Counted from the stretch's first letter, positions 1 through 8,624 are shown. The stretch: DNA of 64,000 bases from Alphaproteobacteria bacterium (GCA_019137195.1 JAGVSR010000087.1:1-64000), one strand, 5' to 3'. Notes: a model not told the origin generated them from the sequence alone. Numbers and translations are program-made.

Positions 1-74
1 TCGCTGCCGGCGGTGGCAACCTCAACTACGACGAGTTCGACTACGTGAAGTTCGGCGCGCTCATCAACTTCTAA
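1..74 (+). CDS. C-terminal end of a probable outer-membrane beta-barrel protein (partial)
   Basis: Only the last 23 or so codons are present; the reading frame is open from the window edge to the TAA at 72-74. The tail alternates aromatic/hydrophobic and polar residues and ends YVKFGALINF, with a terminal phenylalanine. That is the pattern of the last strand of Gram-negative porins and other outer-membrane barrels, which BamA recognises. A strong terminator follows about 30 bp downstream, so this is the last gene of its unit. The family cannot be named from so little sequence. Confidence 0.5.
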   Translation, partial: AAGGGNLNYDEFDYVKFGALINF

Positions 75-103
75 GCCGCCCTACGGAACACCTGATCGAC
101 GAG

Positions 104-131
104 GAGGCCGCCCCCAGGGGCGGCCTCTTTT
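104..131 (+). terminator. Rho-independent terminator of the upstream barrel gene
   Basis: An 11-bp GC-rich inverted repeat (GAGGCCGCCCC / GGGGCGGCCTC) with a minimal loop is followed directly by TTTT. It lies 30 bp after the stop of the partial outer-membrane gene. The next 200 bp (to about 348) show no gene. Confidence 0.85.
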
Positions 132-348
132 GTTTGCATGGTGCCAGTCTTTTCGTGAGCGATCGGCCCTGGTCGAAGTTCGATCGAATCCTCATGCGAG
201 CGGCGGCGTCTCGCCCCACGAGTTTTCTTAGAAATGCCTGCAAATCCAGGCTTTGAGGATGAATCATGGGATGGAGTGACACCGGACCCGGCTCGGCAGA
301 AGATCGACCTTGGGGTGTTTCGGGGCTGACGAAGAGGTTTGGCAGGGC

Positions 349-699
349 ATGCTTGGACAGGGCCTTTACTCGCTCCGGTTTCGGTTGCGCAGCGACGATC
401 GCGCCGAGATCGGTTCGGCGCTGGCTGTCGTTCGCAACGGATCGATCATGGGTGCCGATCCATGGGGCGGTCTTTTTTCCGGGAGCTGTGAAGCCAACTC
501 CGGACAAGAGATCAAGGTACGTCTGACCATCCCTGCAGACGGCGAGCTCATCACAGGCTTCAAGGCGGGGCCGGATGGCGCTGCAATCGACTTGGTGGCC
601 GTGGTAAGGGACGGGGGCGCCTATCGGTCAGAGGCGCTCGAGATCCAGGGGCAGGAGGTCGACATCGAGCTTGCGTATCTCGGTGAGCCGGTCAAGTGA
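349..699 (+). CDS. GrlR-like small regulatory-fold protein
   Basis: A 116-residue protein beginning MLGQGLYSLRFR, then an ALAVVRNGSIMGADPWGG segment. This N-terminal layout (GLYS-x-F, VV-x-x-G-x-I-x-GGD) resembles the GrlR family, small beta-barrel proteins first known as negative regulators of the LEE type III secretion system but found widely as orphan domains. The frame is open further upstream to 310, but the family resemblance begins at the ATG at 349. Its 3' end is only about 35 bp from the chosen rimM start, so the two may be co-transcribed. No type III secretion gene is nearby, so a secretion role is not supported; function unknown. Confidence 0.55.
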   Translation: MLGQGLYSLRFRLRSDDRAEIGSALAVVRNGSIMGADPWGGLFSGSCEANSGQEIKVRLTIPADGELITGFKAGPDGAAIDLVAVVRDGGAYRSEALEIQGQEVDIELAYLGEPVK

Positions 700-733
700 G
701 ATCCTGCCGGCAGCGCCGCTTGAGGTCCTCTCG

Positions 734-1300
734 ATGTCCAGAGCTTCGAAAGATGGGGCGATTCGTTCCCGTGTTCTCCTCGGCGAAATCACGGGCGTCC
801 ACGGTATCCGCGGCGACGTCGCGCTCAAGACCTACACTGGAGACCCCGAAGCCATCGGGGACTACGGTCCTCTTGCCAACGAGGAGGGCGATCGCACGTT
901 TGAGCTCCGCGTCCGGCGTCTGGGCCCCAAGGGCGTCATTGCTTCGGTCGAAGGCATCCGGGACCGCACCGCCGCCGAGAAGCTGAGAGGGACCAAGCTC
1001 TATGTCGATCGCGCGCGCCTCCCGGCCCCGGGCGAGGGAGAATATTATCAGGCCGACCTGATCGGCCTGCGGGTCGTATCGGGCGACGGTACGCCGCTTG
1101 GAACTGTGGTCTCGATCCAGAACTACGGTGCCGGCGATCTGGTCGAGATCCGGCTCGGCGGGGGAGGGAAGACAGAGCTCGTTCCCTTCACGGAGGCGTT
1201 CGTGCTCGCGATCGACCTCGCCGCAGGTACCATGACCGTATCTATGCCCGAGTACGTGACCGTGCCCGAAGGTGTCGGCGACGGAGACGAGCGCGAGTAG
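734..1300 (+). CDS. rimM: Ribosome maturation factor RimM
   Basis: RimM binds ribosomal protein S19 and assists late 30S assembly. The 188-residue product shows the RimM N-terminal barrel (VLLGEITGVHGIRGDVALKT near residue 15) followed by the PRC-barrel half (EYYQADLIGLRVV through LVPFTEAFVLAIDL). The ATG at 734 is preceded by GAGG at 722-725; an in-frame ATG at 671 lies inside the upstream gene and adds residues not typical of RimM. In most bacteria rimM sits between rpsP and trmD-rplS; here the flanks are a GrlR-like gene and a convergent hydroxylase gene. Confidence 0.93.
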   Translation: MSRASKDGAIRSRVLLGEITGVHGIRGDVALKTYTGDPEAIGDYGPLANEEGDRTFELRVRRLGPKGVIASVEGIRDRTAAEKLRGTKLYVDRARLPAPGEGEYYQADLIGLRVVSGDGTPLGTVVSIQNYGAGDLVEIRLGGGGKTELVPFTEAFVLAIDLAAGTMTVSMPEYVTVPEGVGDGDERE

Positions 1301-1480
1301 CGTCCGACGACGCAGTCCAGGCGCCAGCGGCCGTACCGGGCTGACGATGCCGGTCGGTGGTCTCCTCCTCGACGACAGACATCGAGTCGAGTGGCTACGC
1401 AATCGAACGCTCGGGCCCTTTTTGCCCGCCTACTCGGTCGAGCGGCGAGGATTGTGCCCGGCGACGGCCGACCCCAACCA

Positions 1481-2779
1481 TCAGATCGACTGGCCCAGGA
1501 GCAGCTTGGGAACGTCACCGGCCAAGCCTGCCGCCTCGGACACGAAGGCCCGCTTCAATGCTGGAAGCTCGTTGACGACGCTGAGCCCGAGGCCGCGTGC
1601 GCCGCGGACGAGGGAGGTATCGTTCGAGAACAGCCGGTTCAGGCCGTCGAAGACACCCGCCGACACCGTCGAATCGAACCGGCGCCAGCGCTCGTAGCGC
1701 TCGAGAACGGTTCCCGAGCCGATGTCCTGCCCGAGCCGGAGCGCGTCCGCGATCACCTCTGCCAGCGCAGCCACGTCGCGCAAGCCGAGGTTGAGGCCTT
1801 GGCCGGCGATGGGATGTACGCCGTGGGCGGTATCGCCGAGAAGTGCCAGTCGCGGTGCAACATAGGAGCGGGCGAGATGTAACGACAGCGGCCACGATTG
1901 GCGCGGTCCCGAGAGGGAGAGACGTCCGAGCCGCCCGCCGAAGCGCCGGTCCACCTCTTCCAAAAAGGCGTCGTCGGCAAGCGCGAGGATCCGGGTCGCT
2001 ACGCCTCGCTCCTCGCTCCACGTGATGCATGAGCGATGTACGGCAGTGTCACCATCCGCGACGGCATCGGCGCGCGGGGTGGGCGGCGGAGTTCCCGCAC
2101 GTGCAACGAGAGGCAGGATGGCAAACGGACCCGCGGGCAGAAAATGCTGGATGGCACGGCCCTCGTGTGGCCGCTCGTGCTCGACTGTCGTCACGATGCC
2201 GGTCTGGCTGTAATCCCAGGCCGTGAGCTTGATACCAGCGCGGTCGCGGAGCGACGACTTGCGCCCTTCGGCAGCAACGACGAGCGGCGCCGAAAGCCTG
2301 CGTCCCGACGCGAGGGTCACGTCCGCGAGCATGCTCCCGGCCTCGACGGCCACCACCTCCTCGGGTGCCAGCAACGTTATGGCCGGCTCGTGGCTCACGC
2401 TGGCAAAAAGCGCCCGCATCAGGCTCGATCCCGGCACGATGTGCGATGCGGGCTCCCCGTTGTCGAGCAGGTTGGAGTACGTGAGCAGAACCGGCCGAAC
2501 CCCGGCATCGAGGGGCGTGTCGGTGATTTCGATTTCAACGACCGGCTGCGCGTCGCGGGCGATTGCCGGCCATACGCCGATGGCCTCGAGCAGGTGGCGA
2601 GACGCGGCTCCGAGTGCGAAGGCCCGCGCATCGGATCTCGTCGGGGGCTCGGCGACGCGGTCGACGACGGCAATCCGAAGCTCGCCGGGGAAGGTCACGG
2701 CGAGCGAGTGGGCGAGTGCTAGCCCGGTATAGCTCGCTCCTGAGACGACAACGTCGAACCGCGGCGCACTTTCACTCAA
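1481..2779 (-). CDS. FAD-dependent monooxygenase of the UbiH/UbiF/COQ6 family
   Basis: A 432-residue flavoprotein hydroxylase. It has an N-terminal dinucleotide fold (DVVVSGASYTGLALAHSL), the ARAFAL stretch typical of UbiH-like enzymes near residue 50, and the second FAD motif ALLGDTAHGVHPIAGQGLN followed by a helix. Members hydroxylate the aromatic ring during ubiquinone synthesis, acting on membrane-associated intermediates. Alphaproteobacteria use several paralogues with different ring positions, and the sequence alone does not tell which this is. It is divergent from tesB with about 90 bp between the starts, and convergent with rimM. Confidence 0.85.
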   Translation of the reverse strand: MSESAPRFDVVVSGASYTGLALAHSLAVTFPGELRIAVVDRVAEPPTRSDARAFALGAASRHLLEAIGVWPAIARDAQPVVEIEITDTPLDAGVRPVLLTYSNLLDNGEPASHIVPGSSLMRALFASVSHEPAITLLAPEEVVAVEAGSMLADVTLASGRRLSAPLVVAAEGRKSSLRDRAGIKLTAWDYSQTGIVTTVEHERPHEGRAIQHFLPAGPFAILPLVARAGTPPPTPRADAVADGDTAVHRSCITWSEERGVATRILALADDAFLEEVDRRFGGRLGRLSLSGPRQSWPLSLHLARSYVAPRLALLGDTAHGVHPIAGQGLNLGLRDVAALAEVIADALRLGQDIGSGTVLERYERWRRFDSTVSAGVFDGLNRLFSNDTSLVRGARGLGLSVVNELPALKRAFVSEAAGLAGDVPKLLLGQSI

Positions 2780-2872
2780 GTGTCTGATCTCCCGAGCTTG
2801 ACACCGGGACCCGGCGCACCGCTCAATCCGTTGCGACTGTCTCTCTTACCAGCAATACGACCGGGAGCCACC

Positions 2873-3775
2873 ATGCCCAATGCAGACATGAAGCCGGGCG
2901 AGGCACTGGGCTGCCTGCTCTCGATTCTCGATCTCGAGGAGCTCGATCCGAACCTATTCCGAGGCCGCAGCCCCGCTGACGGCTGGCAGCGCGTCTACGG
3001 CGGACAAGTGCTGGGTCAAGCCCTCGTTGCCGCGGCCCGCACCGTGACCGAAGACCGCCCGGTGCATTCACTGCACGGATATTTCCTCCTCGGCGGCGAT
3101 CCCCGTCATCCGATCATCTATCAGGTCGAGCACACCCGCGACGGCGGCAGCTTCACCACCCGCCACGTCAAGGGCATCCAGCACGGCCGTATCATGTTCA
3201 CCATGAGCGCGTCCTTCCACAAGGCCGAGCCCGGCCTGGAGCATCAGGCCGACATGCCCGATGTTCCACCGCCCGAGGCGCTGCCGAGCGTTTCATCCCT
3301 CATGAGCACCATGCTCGACGAGCTGCCCGCGGGCATGCGCGACTACTGGCGCCGCGAGCGCCCCATCGACATGCGCCCGGTGGACGTCTCGCGGTATCTG
3401 GCGCGCGAAGCCCGTCCGGCCAAGCAGGCCATCTGGATCAAGGCTAACGGCCAGTTGCCCGACGACCCCAAGATCCACGATTGTGTCCTCGCCTACGCGT
3501 CGGACTTCACGCTTCTCGACACCGCGTTGATCGCCCACGGGCGGTTGCTGTTCGATCGCGATCTGCAGCTCGCGAGCCTCGACCACGCTCTTTGGTTCCA
3601 CCGCCCGTTCCGCGCCGACGACTGGCTGCTCTATGCTCAGGACAGTCCCTCGACCGCAGGCGCTCGGGGCTTTACGCGCGGCTCCTTTTATTCGCGCGAC
3701 GGCCGCCTGGTGGCGTCCGTGACGCAGGAAGGCCTGATCCGGATTCTCGATCCAACGCGCAAGAGCAAAACTTAG
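2873..3775 (+). CDS. tesB: Acyl-CoA thioesterase II (TesB family)
   Basis: Hydrolyses medium- and long-chain acyl-CoA to free fatty acid and CoA. The 300-residue length fits the double-hotdog TesB fold. Family landmarks are visible: FRGRSP then QRVYGGQVLGQAL near the N-terminus, ASDFTLLDTAL containing the conserved Asp, SLDHALWFHRPFRADDWLLY, and TQEGLIR at the C-terminus with the catalytic-network Gln. The ATG at 2873 has GGGAG five bases upstream; the frame is open to 2780 but those residues are not part of the family. Confidence 0.92.
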   Translation: MPNADMKPGEALGCLLSILDLEELDPNLFRGRSPADGWQRVYGGQVLGQALVAAARTVTEDRPVHSLHGYFLLGGDPRHPIIYQVEHTRDGGSFTTRHVKGIQHGRIMFTMSASFHKAEPGLEHQADMPDVPPPEALPSVSSLMSTMLDELPAGMRDYWRRERPIDMRPVDVSRYLAREARPAKQAIWIKANGQLPDDPKIHDCVLAYASDFTLLDTALIAHGRLLFDRDLQLASLDHALWFHRPFRADDWLLYAQDSPSTAGARGFTRGSFYSRDGRLVASVTQEGLIRILDPTRKSKT

Positions 3776-3893
3776 GCAGAGAGGCACATTAGCCTAAATT
3801 TCAGGCAAACAGATAAGCCTTAAGCGATTGCTCGCGGTCTCTGCCCAAAACAAAAGCATTGCATAACAGCAACTTAATGCACTGCACACAATC

Positions 3894-3909
3894 TGGCACG
3901 GTCCTTGAT
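3894..3909 (+). promoter_or_regulatory. Sigma-54 (RpoN) promoter of glnK-amtB
   Basis: TGGCACGGTCCTTGAT matches the -24/-12 consensus TGGCACG-N4-TTGC at every key position except the last (TTGA). It lies about 105 bp before the glnK start, in the correct orientation. NtrC-dependent sigma-54 control of glnK-amtB under nitrogen limitation is well established in proteobacteria. A partial TGCA-N14-TGCA symmetry upstream (about 3859-3881) could be part of an NtrC site, but it is weak. Confidence 0.75.
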
Positions 3910-4013
3910 CTCTGAACTGCCGTGTGGCCTGTCGGGCTCCTCCCGGCATGCCGTTTTGCGGTCCGCGCGACCCCCGATTAGGGGGCGCGCCACAGGGGAA
4001 AGGGGATGAGAAG

Positions 4014-4352
4014 ATGAAGCTCGTCACAGCCATCATCAAGCCATTCAAGCTCGAGGAGGTCCGCCAGGCGCTGACCGACCTCGGCTTGCAGGGCCTGACC
4101 GTTACCGAGGTCAAGGGCTACGGGCGCCAGAAGGGGCACACGGAGATCTATCGCGGCGCTGAGTACGCCGTGAGCTTCCTGCCGAAGATCAAGGTCGAGG
4201 CGGTGGTGCCGACGGCCATGACCGACAAGGCAGTCGCTGCCATCTCGGCCGCCGCCAAGACCGGTCAAATCGGCGACGGCAAGATCTTCGTCTCGCCGAT
4301 CGAGCACACGGTGCGCATCCGCACCGGCGAGACTGACGACTCGGCGCTCTGA
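4014..4352 (+). CDS. glnK: P-II nitrogen regulatory protein GlnK/GlnB
   Basis: A 112-residue trimeric P-II signal protein that senses 2-oxoglutarate, ATP and ADP and controls AmtB and other targets. It starts MKLVTAIIKPFKLEEVRQAL. The T-loop carries Tyr51 in YRGAEYAVSF, the uridylylation site, and the C-terminal part shows GDGKIFVSPIE and the RTGE motif that binds nucleotide. The ATG at 4014 follows a GGGG ribosome site; an in-frame start at 3924 would add an Arg/Pro-rich stretch that is not P-II. It lies 52 bp upstream of amtB, which supports the GlnK role. Confidence 0.95.
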   Translation: MKLVTAIIKPFKLEEVRQALTDLGLQGLTVTEVKGYGRQKGHTEIYRGAEYAVSFLPKIKVEAVVPTAMTDKAVAAISAAAKTGQIGDGKIFVSPIEHTVRIRTGETDDSAL

Positions 4353-4404
4353 GCCAAGTGCCAACCTCAAACGTGAAATTCAGGGAAATCGAGGGAGTAA
4401 CAGA

Positions 4405-5883
4405 ATGACGTCAACCCGACTTACGCGCTTCGCCGGTCCGCTTGCGGCCGCCGCGGCGCTGGCGCTCCTGCCGGAGATGGCCTTTGCTGCTGACGCGCCA
4501 CCGACGCCCGACAAGGGCGATACCGCCTTCATGCTGGTCTCGAGCGTCCTTGTGCTCCTGATGACGGTGCCGGGCCTGGCCCTCTTTTACGGCGGTCTCG
4601 TGCGCACCAAGAACATGCTGTCGATGAGCATGCAGGTGTTTGCCACCCTCTGCCTCATCGCCGTTATCTGGTTCGCCTATGGCTACTCCATGGCCTTCAC
4701 CAACGGCGGTGCGTTGAACAACTTCGTCGGCGGCTTCTCCAAGGCTTTCCTCGACGGCGTCGATTCGACCTCCGTGGCGGCGACGTTCTCCAACGGCGTC
4801 TATATTCCGGAGTACGTGTACATCTTCTTCCAGGCGACCTTTGCCTGCATCACGCCAGGCCTCATCCTCGGCGCGGTCGCCGAGCGCATGAAGTTCTCGG
4901 CCGTGATGCTGTTCATGGCGCTGTGGGCGACGCTGGTCTACTTCCCCATCGCGCACATGGTCTGGTACTGGGGCGGCCCGGATGCGTTTGGCAACGCGGC
5001 CAAGGCAGTGGCTGAAGCGACCGGTGCCGAGGCCAAGGCAGCGGCCCAGGCGGCTCTCGACGGCGTGCTCTCCGACGCAGGCCAGGGCTTCCAGTGGGGC
5101 GCCCTCGACTTCGCCGGCGGCACGGTGGTGCATATCAACGCGGGCATCGCTGGCCTCATCGGCTGCATCCTGCTCGGCAAGCGCGTTGGCTACGGCCGCG
5201 AGGCGATGCCTCCGCACTCGCTCACGATGTGCATGATCGGCGCCGCGCTGCTGTGGGTCGGCTGGTTCGGCTTCAACGTCGGCTCGAACCTCGAGGCCAA
5301 CGCCTTCGCAGGACAGGTGGCGATCAACACCTTCCTCGCCACGGCCGCCGCAGGCATCTCGTGGATGTTCGTCGAGTGGGCCGCGAAGGGCAAGCCGTCG
5401 CTCCTCGGTCTCGTCTCGGGCGTCGTCGCTGGCCTCGTCGCCATCACGCCGGCCTGCGGCTTCGTGGGGGTGAAGGGCGCAGTCCTGCTCGGCTTCATGG
5501 TGAGCCCGATCTGCTTCATCTTCGTGGCCTTCATCAAGAACGCGATTGGCTATGACGACAGCCTCGACGTGTTCGGTGTCCACTGCATCGGCGGCATCGT
5601 CGGCGCTCTCATGACCGGTATCCTGGTCAACCCGGACCTCGGTGGCACGGGCATTCCGGACTACCTGTCGAAGCCCGGTGAGCTGACCGTCGGTACCTAC
5701 GACATGGCCACGCAGGTCATGGCGCAGGCGAAGATGGTGCTGATGACGCTCTGCTGGTCCGGCGTCATGACGGCGATCATCCTCGGAATCGTCGGTCTGA
5801 TCGTCGGTCTGCGGGTCGAGACTGATCGCGAGCGCGAGGGTCTCGACATCACCGACCACGGCGAGCGCGCCTACAACTACTGA
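4405..5883 (+). CDS. amtB: Ammonium transporter AmtB
   Basis: An inner-membrane trimeric ammonium channel of 492 residues with a cleavable signal sequence (ends near MAFAAD) and eleven expected membrane helices. Amt signatures include PGLALFYGGLVRTKNMLSM, and the twin pore histidines are in VVHINAGIAG and FGVHCIGGIVGA. The inserted Ala/Lys-rich loop around residues 195-225 is somewhat longer than in E. coli. It is preceded by GAGGGAG and forms a two-gene operon with glnK, whose product would block the pore when nitrogen is replete. Confidence 0.96.
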   Translation: MTSTRLTRFAGPLAAAAALALLPEMAFAADAPPTPDKGDTAFMLVSSVLVLLMTVPGLALFYGGLVRTKNMLSMSMQVFATLCLIAVIWFAYGYSMAFTNGGALNNFVGGFSKAFLDGVDSTSVAATFSNGVYIPEYVYIFFQATFACITPGLILGAVAERMKFSAVMLFMALWATLVYFPIAHMVWYWGGPDAFGNAAKAVAEATGAEAKAAAQAALDGVLSDAGQGFQWGALDFAGGTVVHINAGIAGLIGCILLGKRVGYGREAMPPHSLTMCMIGAALLWVGWFGFNVGSNLEANAFAGQVAINTFLATAAAGISWMFVEWAAKGKPSLLGLVSGVVAGLVAITPACGFVGVKGAVLLGFMVSPICFIFVAFIKNAIGYDDSLDVFGVHCIGGIVGALMTGILVNPDLGGTGIPDYLSKPGELTVGTYDMATQVMAQAKMVLMTLCWSGVMTAIILGIVGLIVGLRVETDREREGLDITDHGERAYNY

Positions 5884-5890
5884 TGATCCA

Positions 5891-5921
5891 GGGCGCAGCA
5901 GCGGTTCCTGCTGCTGCGCCC
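5891..5921 (+). terminator. Strong hairpin after amtB
   Basis: A 12-bp perfect inverted repeat (GGGCGCAGCAGC / GCTGCTGCGCCC, 7-nt loop) starts 8 bp after the amtB stop. There is no T-run, so it may stabilise the mRNA 3' end or act with Rho. A second GC-only hairpin follows at 5976-5998. Confidence 0.55.
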
Positions 5922-6054
5922 GGCGAATGCCGCGCCGGCCACGTAGAGTTCGCCCGCGCACAATCCGGAACGACCGGCCGGCCCTCCCCGGGCCGGCCTA
6001 CCCCGAAGAGCTTTCCTCCCCGAGCGGCGCCTGCCCAAGGCGTCCTCCCCCTGG

Positions 6055-6087
6055 CCCGAAGCTCTCCCTGGAGCTTCGGGTCCTTTT
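6055..6087 (+). terminator. Rho-independent terminator of glnK-amtB
   Basis: CCCGAAGCTC / GAGCTTCGGG (10 bp, 6-nt loop) is followed by TCCTTTT. Its orientation serves the plus strand, 170 bp after amtB. The 325-bp gap between amtB and the convergent Xre gene holds only these hairpins. Confidence 0.75.
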
Positions 6088-6208
6088 GCTGGACGTTACG
6101 CCGTCGGCAATGCTGCCTATTGGCTCGGTCCATCAAGGATCGTCCGGTTTGACCTCCCGCGATGCTGCGCGCGGTCGGGAGCATCGAGAGGGTTGCCGAC
6201 AGCCGTTC

Positions 6209-6520
6209 CTACAGCTCGATCTGGTCCCGTTTGATCGCGCGCGGCGGGCCGGCCTCGGTCGGCTCCGCCGGACGCGCCGTCCGGTCCGGATGGTACGCAG
6301 GCTCCACCATGGCGTCTGGGGCGCGGTACTCCAGGAGGTCCCCGGGCTGGCAAGACAGCGCCTCGCAGATCTTCTCGAGCGTGTCGAAGCGCACGCCTTT
6401 GACTTTGCCCGACTTCAATAGCGACACGTTTTGCTCGGTGATGCCGACGCGCTCTGCGAGCTCCTTCGAACGCATTTTGCGGCGTGCCAGCATGACGTCG
6501 AGATTGACGATGATCGGCAT
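6209..6520 (-). CDS. Small Xre/Cro-type helix-turn-helix regulator
   Basis: A 103-residue protein beginning MPIIVNLDVMLARRKMRSKELAERVGITEQNVSLL (first 35 residues), an Xre-type HTH in which recognition-helix residues fall around 27-40. The closing FDTLEKICEALSCQPGDLL is typical of the YozG-like subgroup. The C-terminal 40 residues are Pro/Arg-rich and probably disordered. It ends the operon that begins with the DUF2975 membrane protein, 11 bp upstream. The pair is a recurring arrangement, and the regulator probably controls its own operon. Confidence 0.85.
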   Translation of the reverse strand: MPIIVNLDVMLARRKMRSKELAERVGITEQNVSLLKSGKVKGVRFDTLEKICEALSCQPGDLLEYRAPDAMVEPAYHPDRTARPAEPTEAGPPRAIKRDQIEL

Positions 6521-6531
6521 CGGTCGAGCGC

Positions 6532-7104
6532 CTACACGATCTGCCGGTGTTCTTCGGCAAGTTGCGCTGCGTCCGCCATGGCGTGCCCGATCGCCAGCAT
6601 CAGCCCGCCGAAGAGGGCGATCATGTAGTCCTCGATGCCGAGCCCGATGGCGACGCTGCGCTGCCCGTCAGGATTGCCCCACGTCAGCGCCAAGCCGATC
6701 AGCGTGGAGGCCGGCAGTCTGAGGATAGCGAGCGCGACCATCGCGAGCCCGATGCGCCGAAGCCGCACCGGCGCGTCGGCTGTCAGTACATCGCCGAGAC
6801 GGAAGGCGTCGAAGAGCTTGTAAGCCTGGTGCAGCATGTAGAGGAGTGCTGCCATCGGCATCATGGAGATGAGAAATCCGATCAGCCTCGTTCCGCCGTC
6901 GAGTTGAACGGATGCCCCTTCGAGCGCGAGGCGCGGCAACACGAGCCGCGCGACGAGATCAGGCGACAGCCACACCCATCCGAGCAGGATTTCCGCCAAC
7001 GCACCGCCGGTGGGGACCAGGATGCACATCACGGTCGACAGACGACCGAGTGGCCGATGGCCTGGATATGCGAGCTCCGGCGCGGTCTGGGTCACCTGGG
7101 TCAT
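6532..7104 (-). CDS. DUF2975 family membrane protein
   Basis: A 190-residue protein with four predicted membrane segments (about 22-48, 75-100, 120-142 and 160-180). It includes the LLYMLHQAYKLFDAFRLGDVLT segment typical of DUF2975. The start chosen is the ATG at 7102-7104, preceded by AGGATGG; an open frame reaches 7236 but those codons lie in the AT-rich promoter region. The function is unknown; members occur beside small Xre regulators, as here. Confidence 0.7.
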   Translation of the reverse strand: MTQVTQTAPELAYPGHRPLGRLSTVMCILVPTGGALAEILLGWVWLSPDLVARLVLPRLALEGASVQLDGGTRLIGFLISMMPMAALLYMLHQAYKLFDAFRLGDVLTADAPVRLRRIGLAMVALAILRLPASTLIGLALTWGNPDGQRSVAIGLGIEDYMIALFGGLMLAIGHAMADAAQLAEEHRQIV

Positions 7105-7169
7105 GGGTACGACCATCCTATTGACGCAATCAAAAATTATTATAAGACAATAAGTAATAAAAGCAAAAA
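7105..7169. promoter_or_regulatory. AT-rich divergent promoter region
   Basis: A sharply AT-rich stretch in an otherwise GC-rich window, between the divergent DUF2975 and lipoprotein genes. It contains TTGACG at 7121 and TATAAG at 7141. The 14-bp spacing is too short for a standard promoter, so exact elements are not assigned. The Xre protein is an obvious candidate to bind here. Confidence 0.35.
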
Positions 7170-7766
7170 ATGGTGTCAAGCATGCGTTGTCTCGCTCTCG
7201 TAGCTTCGCTTCTGGGGCTCTTGCTCCTGTCCGCATGCGCCAGCGTAGCAGTGATGTCGAGCGTGCCCCTTTCGACCATGTCGCGCCTTTCCTCGCTGAC
7301 CCTTGCCGAGATCGATCCCGGCGAGCTTCGTGTCGCCGTCCGCCTTCCGGACGGCCTCGAGCCGCGGCCCCTGGGCGTCAGGGTCACCATCGAGGTCGCC
7401 GGCAAAGAGAGGGCGGTGCCAGGACCGCATGTTCTGGTTCTGGTACCGGCCGCCGAGCCGGCCGACAGCGCTCCGCTCGAGAGCTATCGGCGGACAGGTA
7501 CACGGCTCTGGATCTATCGCCTGTCGACCGAGGATGCCGCCCGTCTGAAGAGACTGATGGCCGCTGGCGATGGCGGTACCGGGGCCTCGATCGCCGCGGG
7601 CGTCGAGGCTTGTTGGCGGCGGCCCCTCGGGGCGAGTCCCCTGCCCACCACGACTCTCTTGCGCACGGGCCGCACAGGCTATTTCGTACTTGCCGACGAT
7701 CTCGACCTTCGCAGGGTGGTATCCGACGCCGACTTCGCTGACCGGGTTCCGGCGTGCAGCCCGTGA
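7170..7766 (+). CDS. Putative lipoprotein of unknown function
   Basis: A 198-residue protein with a clear lipobox: a hydrophobic run ending LLLLSAC, so Cys23 would be the lipidated residue. It would be anchored in the inner or outer membrane facing the periplasm. The rest shows alternating beta-type sequence with no recognised domain. The start could be the ATG at 7170 or the one at 7182 (MRCLALVASLLG); the latter gives a more normal signal peptide. Confidence 0.65.
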   Translation: MVSSMRCLALVASLLGLLLLSACASVAVMSSVPLSTMSRLSSLTLAEIDPGELRVAVRLPDGLEPRPLGVRVTIEVAGKERAVPGPHVLVLVPAAEPADSAPLESYRRTGTRLWIYRLSTEDAARLKRLMAAGDGGTGASIAAGVEACWRRPLGASPLPTTTLLRTGRTGYFVLADDLDLRRVVSDADFADRVPACSP

Positions 7767-7889
7767 GCTGGCCGGGATCTACCACAGGCTCGCGGGCGTT
7801 ACGCACGCAGCGCAGTCCCTGCGGAACGTCATTTGCCGCTGCGAGCTGGTAGACTGGCTCTGCGACAGGGCAGCCGGAAGGAACAGCAG

Positions 7890-8624
7890 GTGACGACGTT
7901 GTGGCAGCGAGCGATGACCGTCCTTGGCGTCGCCTTCGTGTCTTGGGCTGCCGCGGTGCCGTCGCGTGCAGGCGAGGGCCCCATGTCCGCGGCATTCGAA
8001 CGCTTTCGCTACAGCTTCTTCGACGACCCCATGTCGGCCCGCGATGGGCTGGACCTAGCGGCATTGCGCGAGCTTGCCGGTGACGAGCGCGCTCGCGCCG
8101 TCGAGATGCTGATCGACGTCCTCCCCGACACCCGCGCCGTCATCGGCCTCGGCGAGCTTCGTGCCCGCGAGGCCGAGCCCTTCCTCGCGCAAATCCTCGA
8201 TGCGGAGGAACAGGAGTACCGCGAGGCACTCGCGACACCAGGAGCCGACCGGCCCGCCGACAAGCGAACCTATGTCGCCAAGGCACTCTGGCAGGTCCGC
8301 CCCGACCCGCGCTGGCTCGCGACCCTGATCGACGCACTCGCTCACGGCTCCGAATGGACCGAGCGCATGCACGCGGCCGAAGCGCTGTTCGTTGCTCCAG
8401 ACCCGATTGTGGTCGAGCCGCTGAAGGCCGCGCTCGACGACGAGAACGAGCTCGTCCGCCACCACGCTGCCCGCGCGCTACTCCACATCCACGGCCTGCC
8501 CGCAGATGCCGGAGATCGCGACCACTTCGTCTACCGCATCATGTCCGACGACCCCGCACGGCGGGAAGCCGGCAAGCGGGACATCCTCGCGGCCGTCGCC
8601 GGGCGGGTGCTCGCGGCTCGCTGA
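7890..8624 (+). CDS. Exported protein with HEAT-like helical repeats
   Basis: A 244-residue product from a GTG start with GGAAGG eight bases upstream; an ATG at 7914 is the alternative. A signal peptide ends near AVPSRAGEG. The mature part has helical pairs such as RAVEMLIDVLPDTRAVIGLGELR, EWTERMHAAEALFVAPDP and NELVRHHAARALLHIHG, which look like degenerate HEAT/PBS repeats. These usually scaffold protein contacts. There is no catalytic motif and the partner is unknown. Confidence 0.6.
   Translation: MTTLWQRAMTVLGVAFVSWAAAVPSRAGEGPMSAAFERFRYSFFDDPMSARDGLDLAALRELAGDERARAVEMLIDVLPDTRAVIGLGELRAREAEPFLAQILDAEEQEYREALATPGADRPADKRTYVAKALWQVRPDPRWLATLIDALAHGSEWTERMHAAEALFVAPDPIVVEPLKAALDDENELVRHHAARALLHIHGLPADAGDRDHFVYRIMSDDPARREAGKRDILAAVAGRVLAAR

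Noticed and set aside
4411..5961. A 516-codon frame antisense to amtB
   Set aside because: His/Asp/Arg-rich mirror of amtB codons; amtB is unmistakable on the plus strand.
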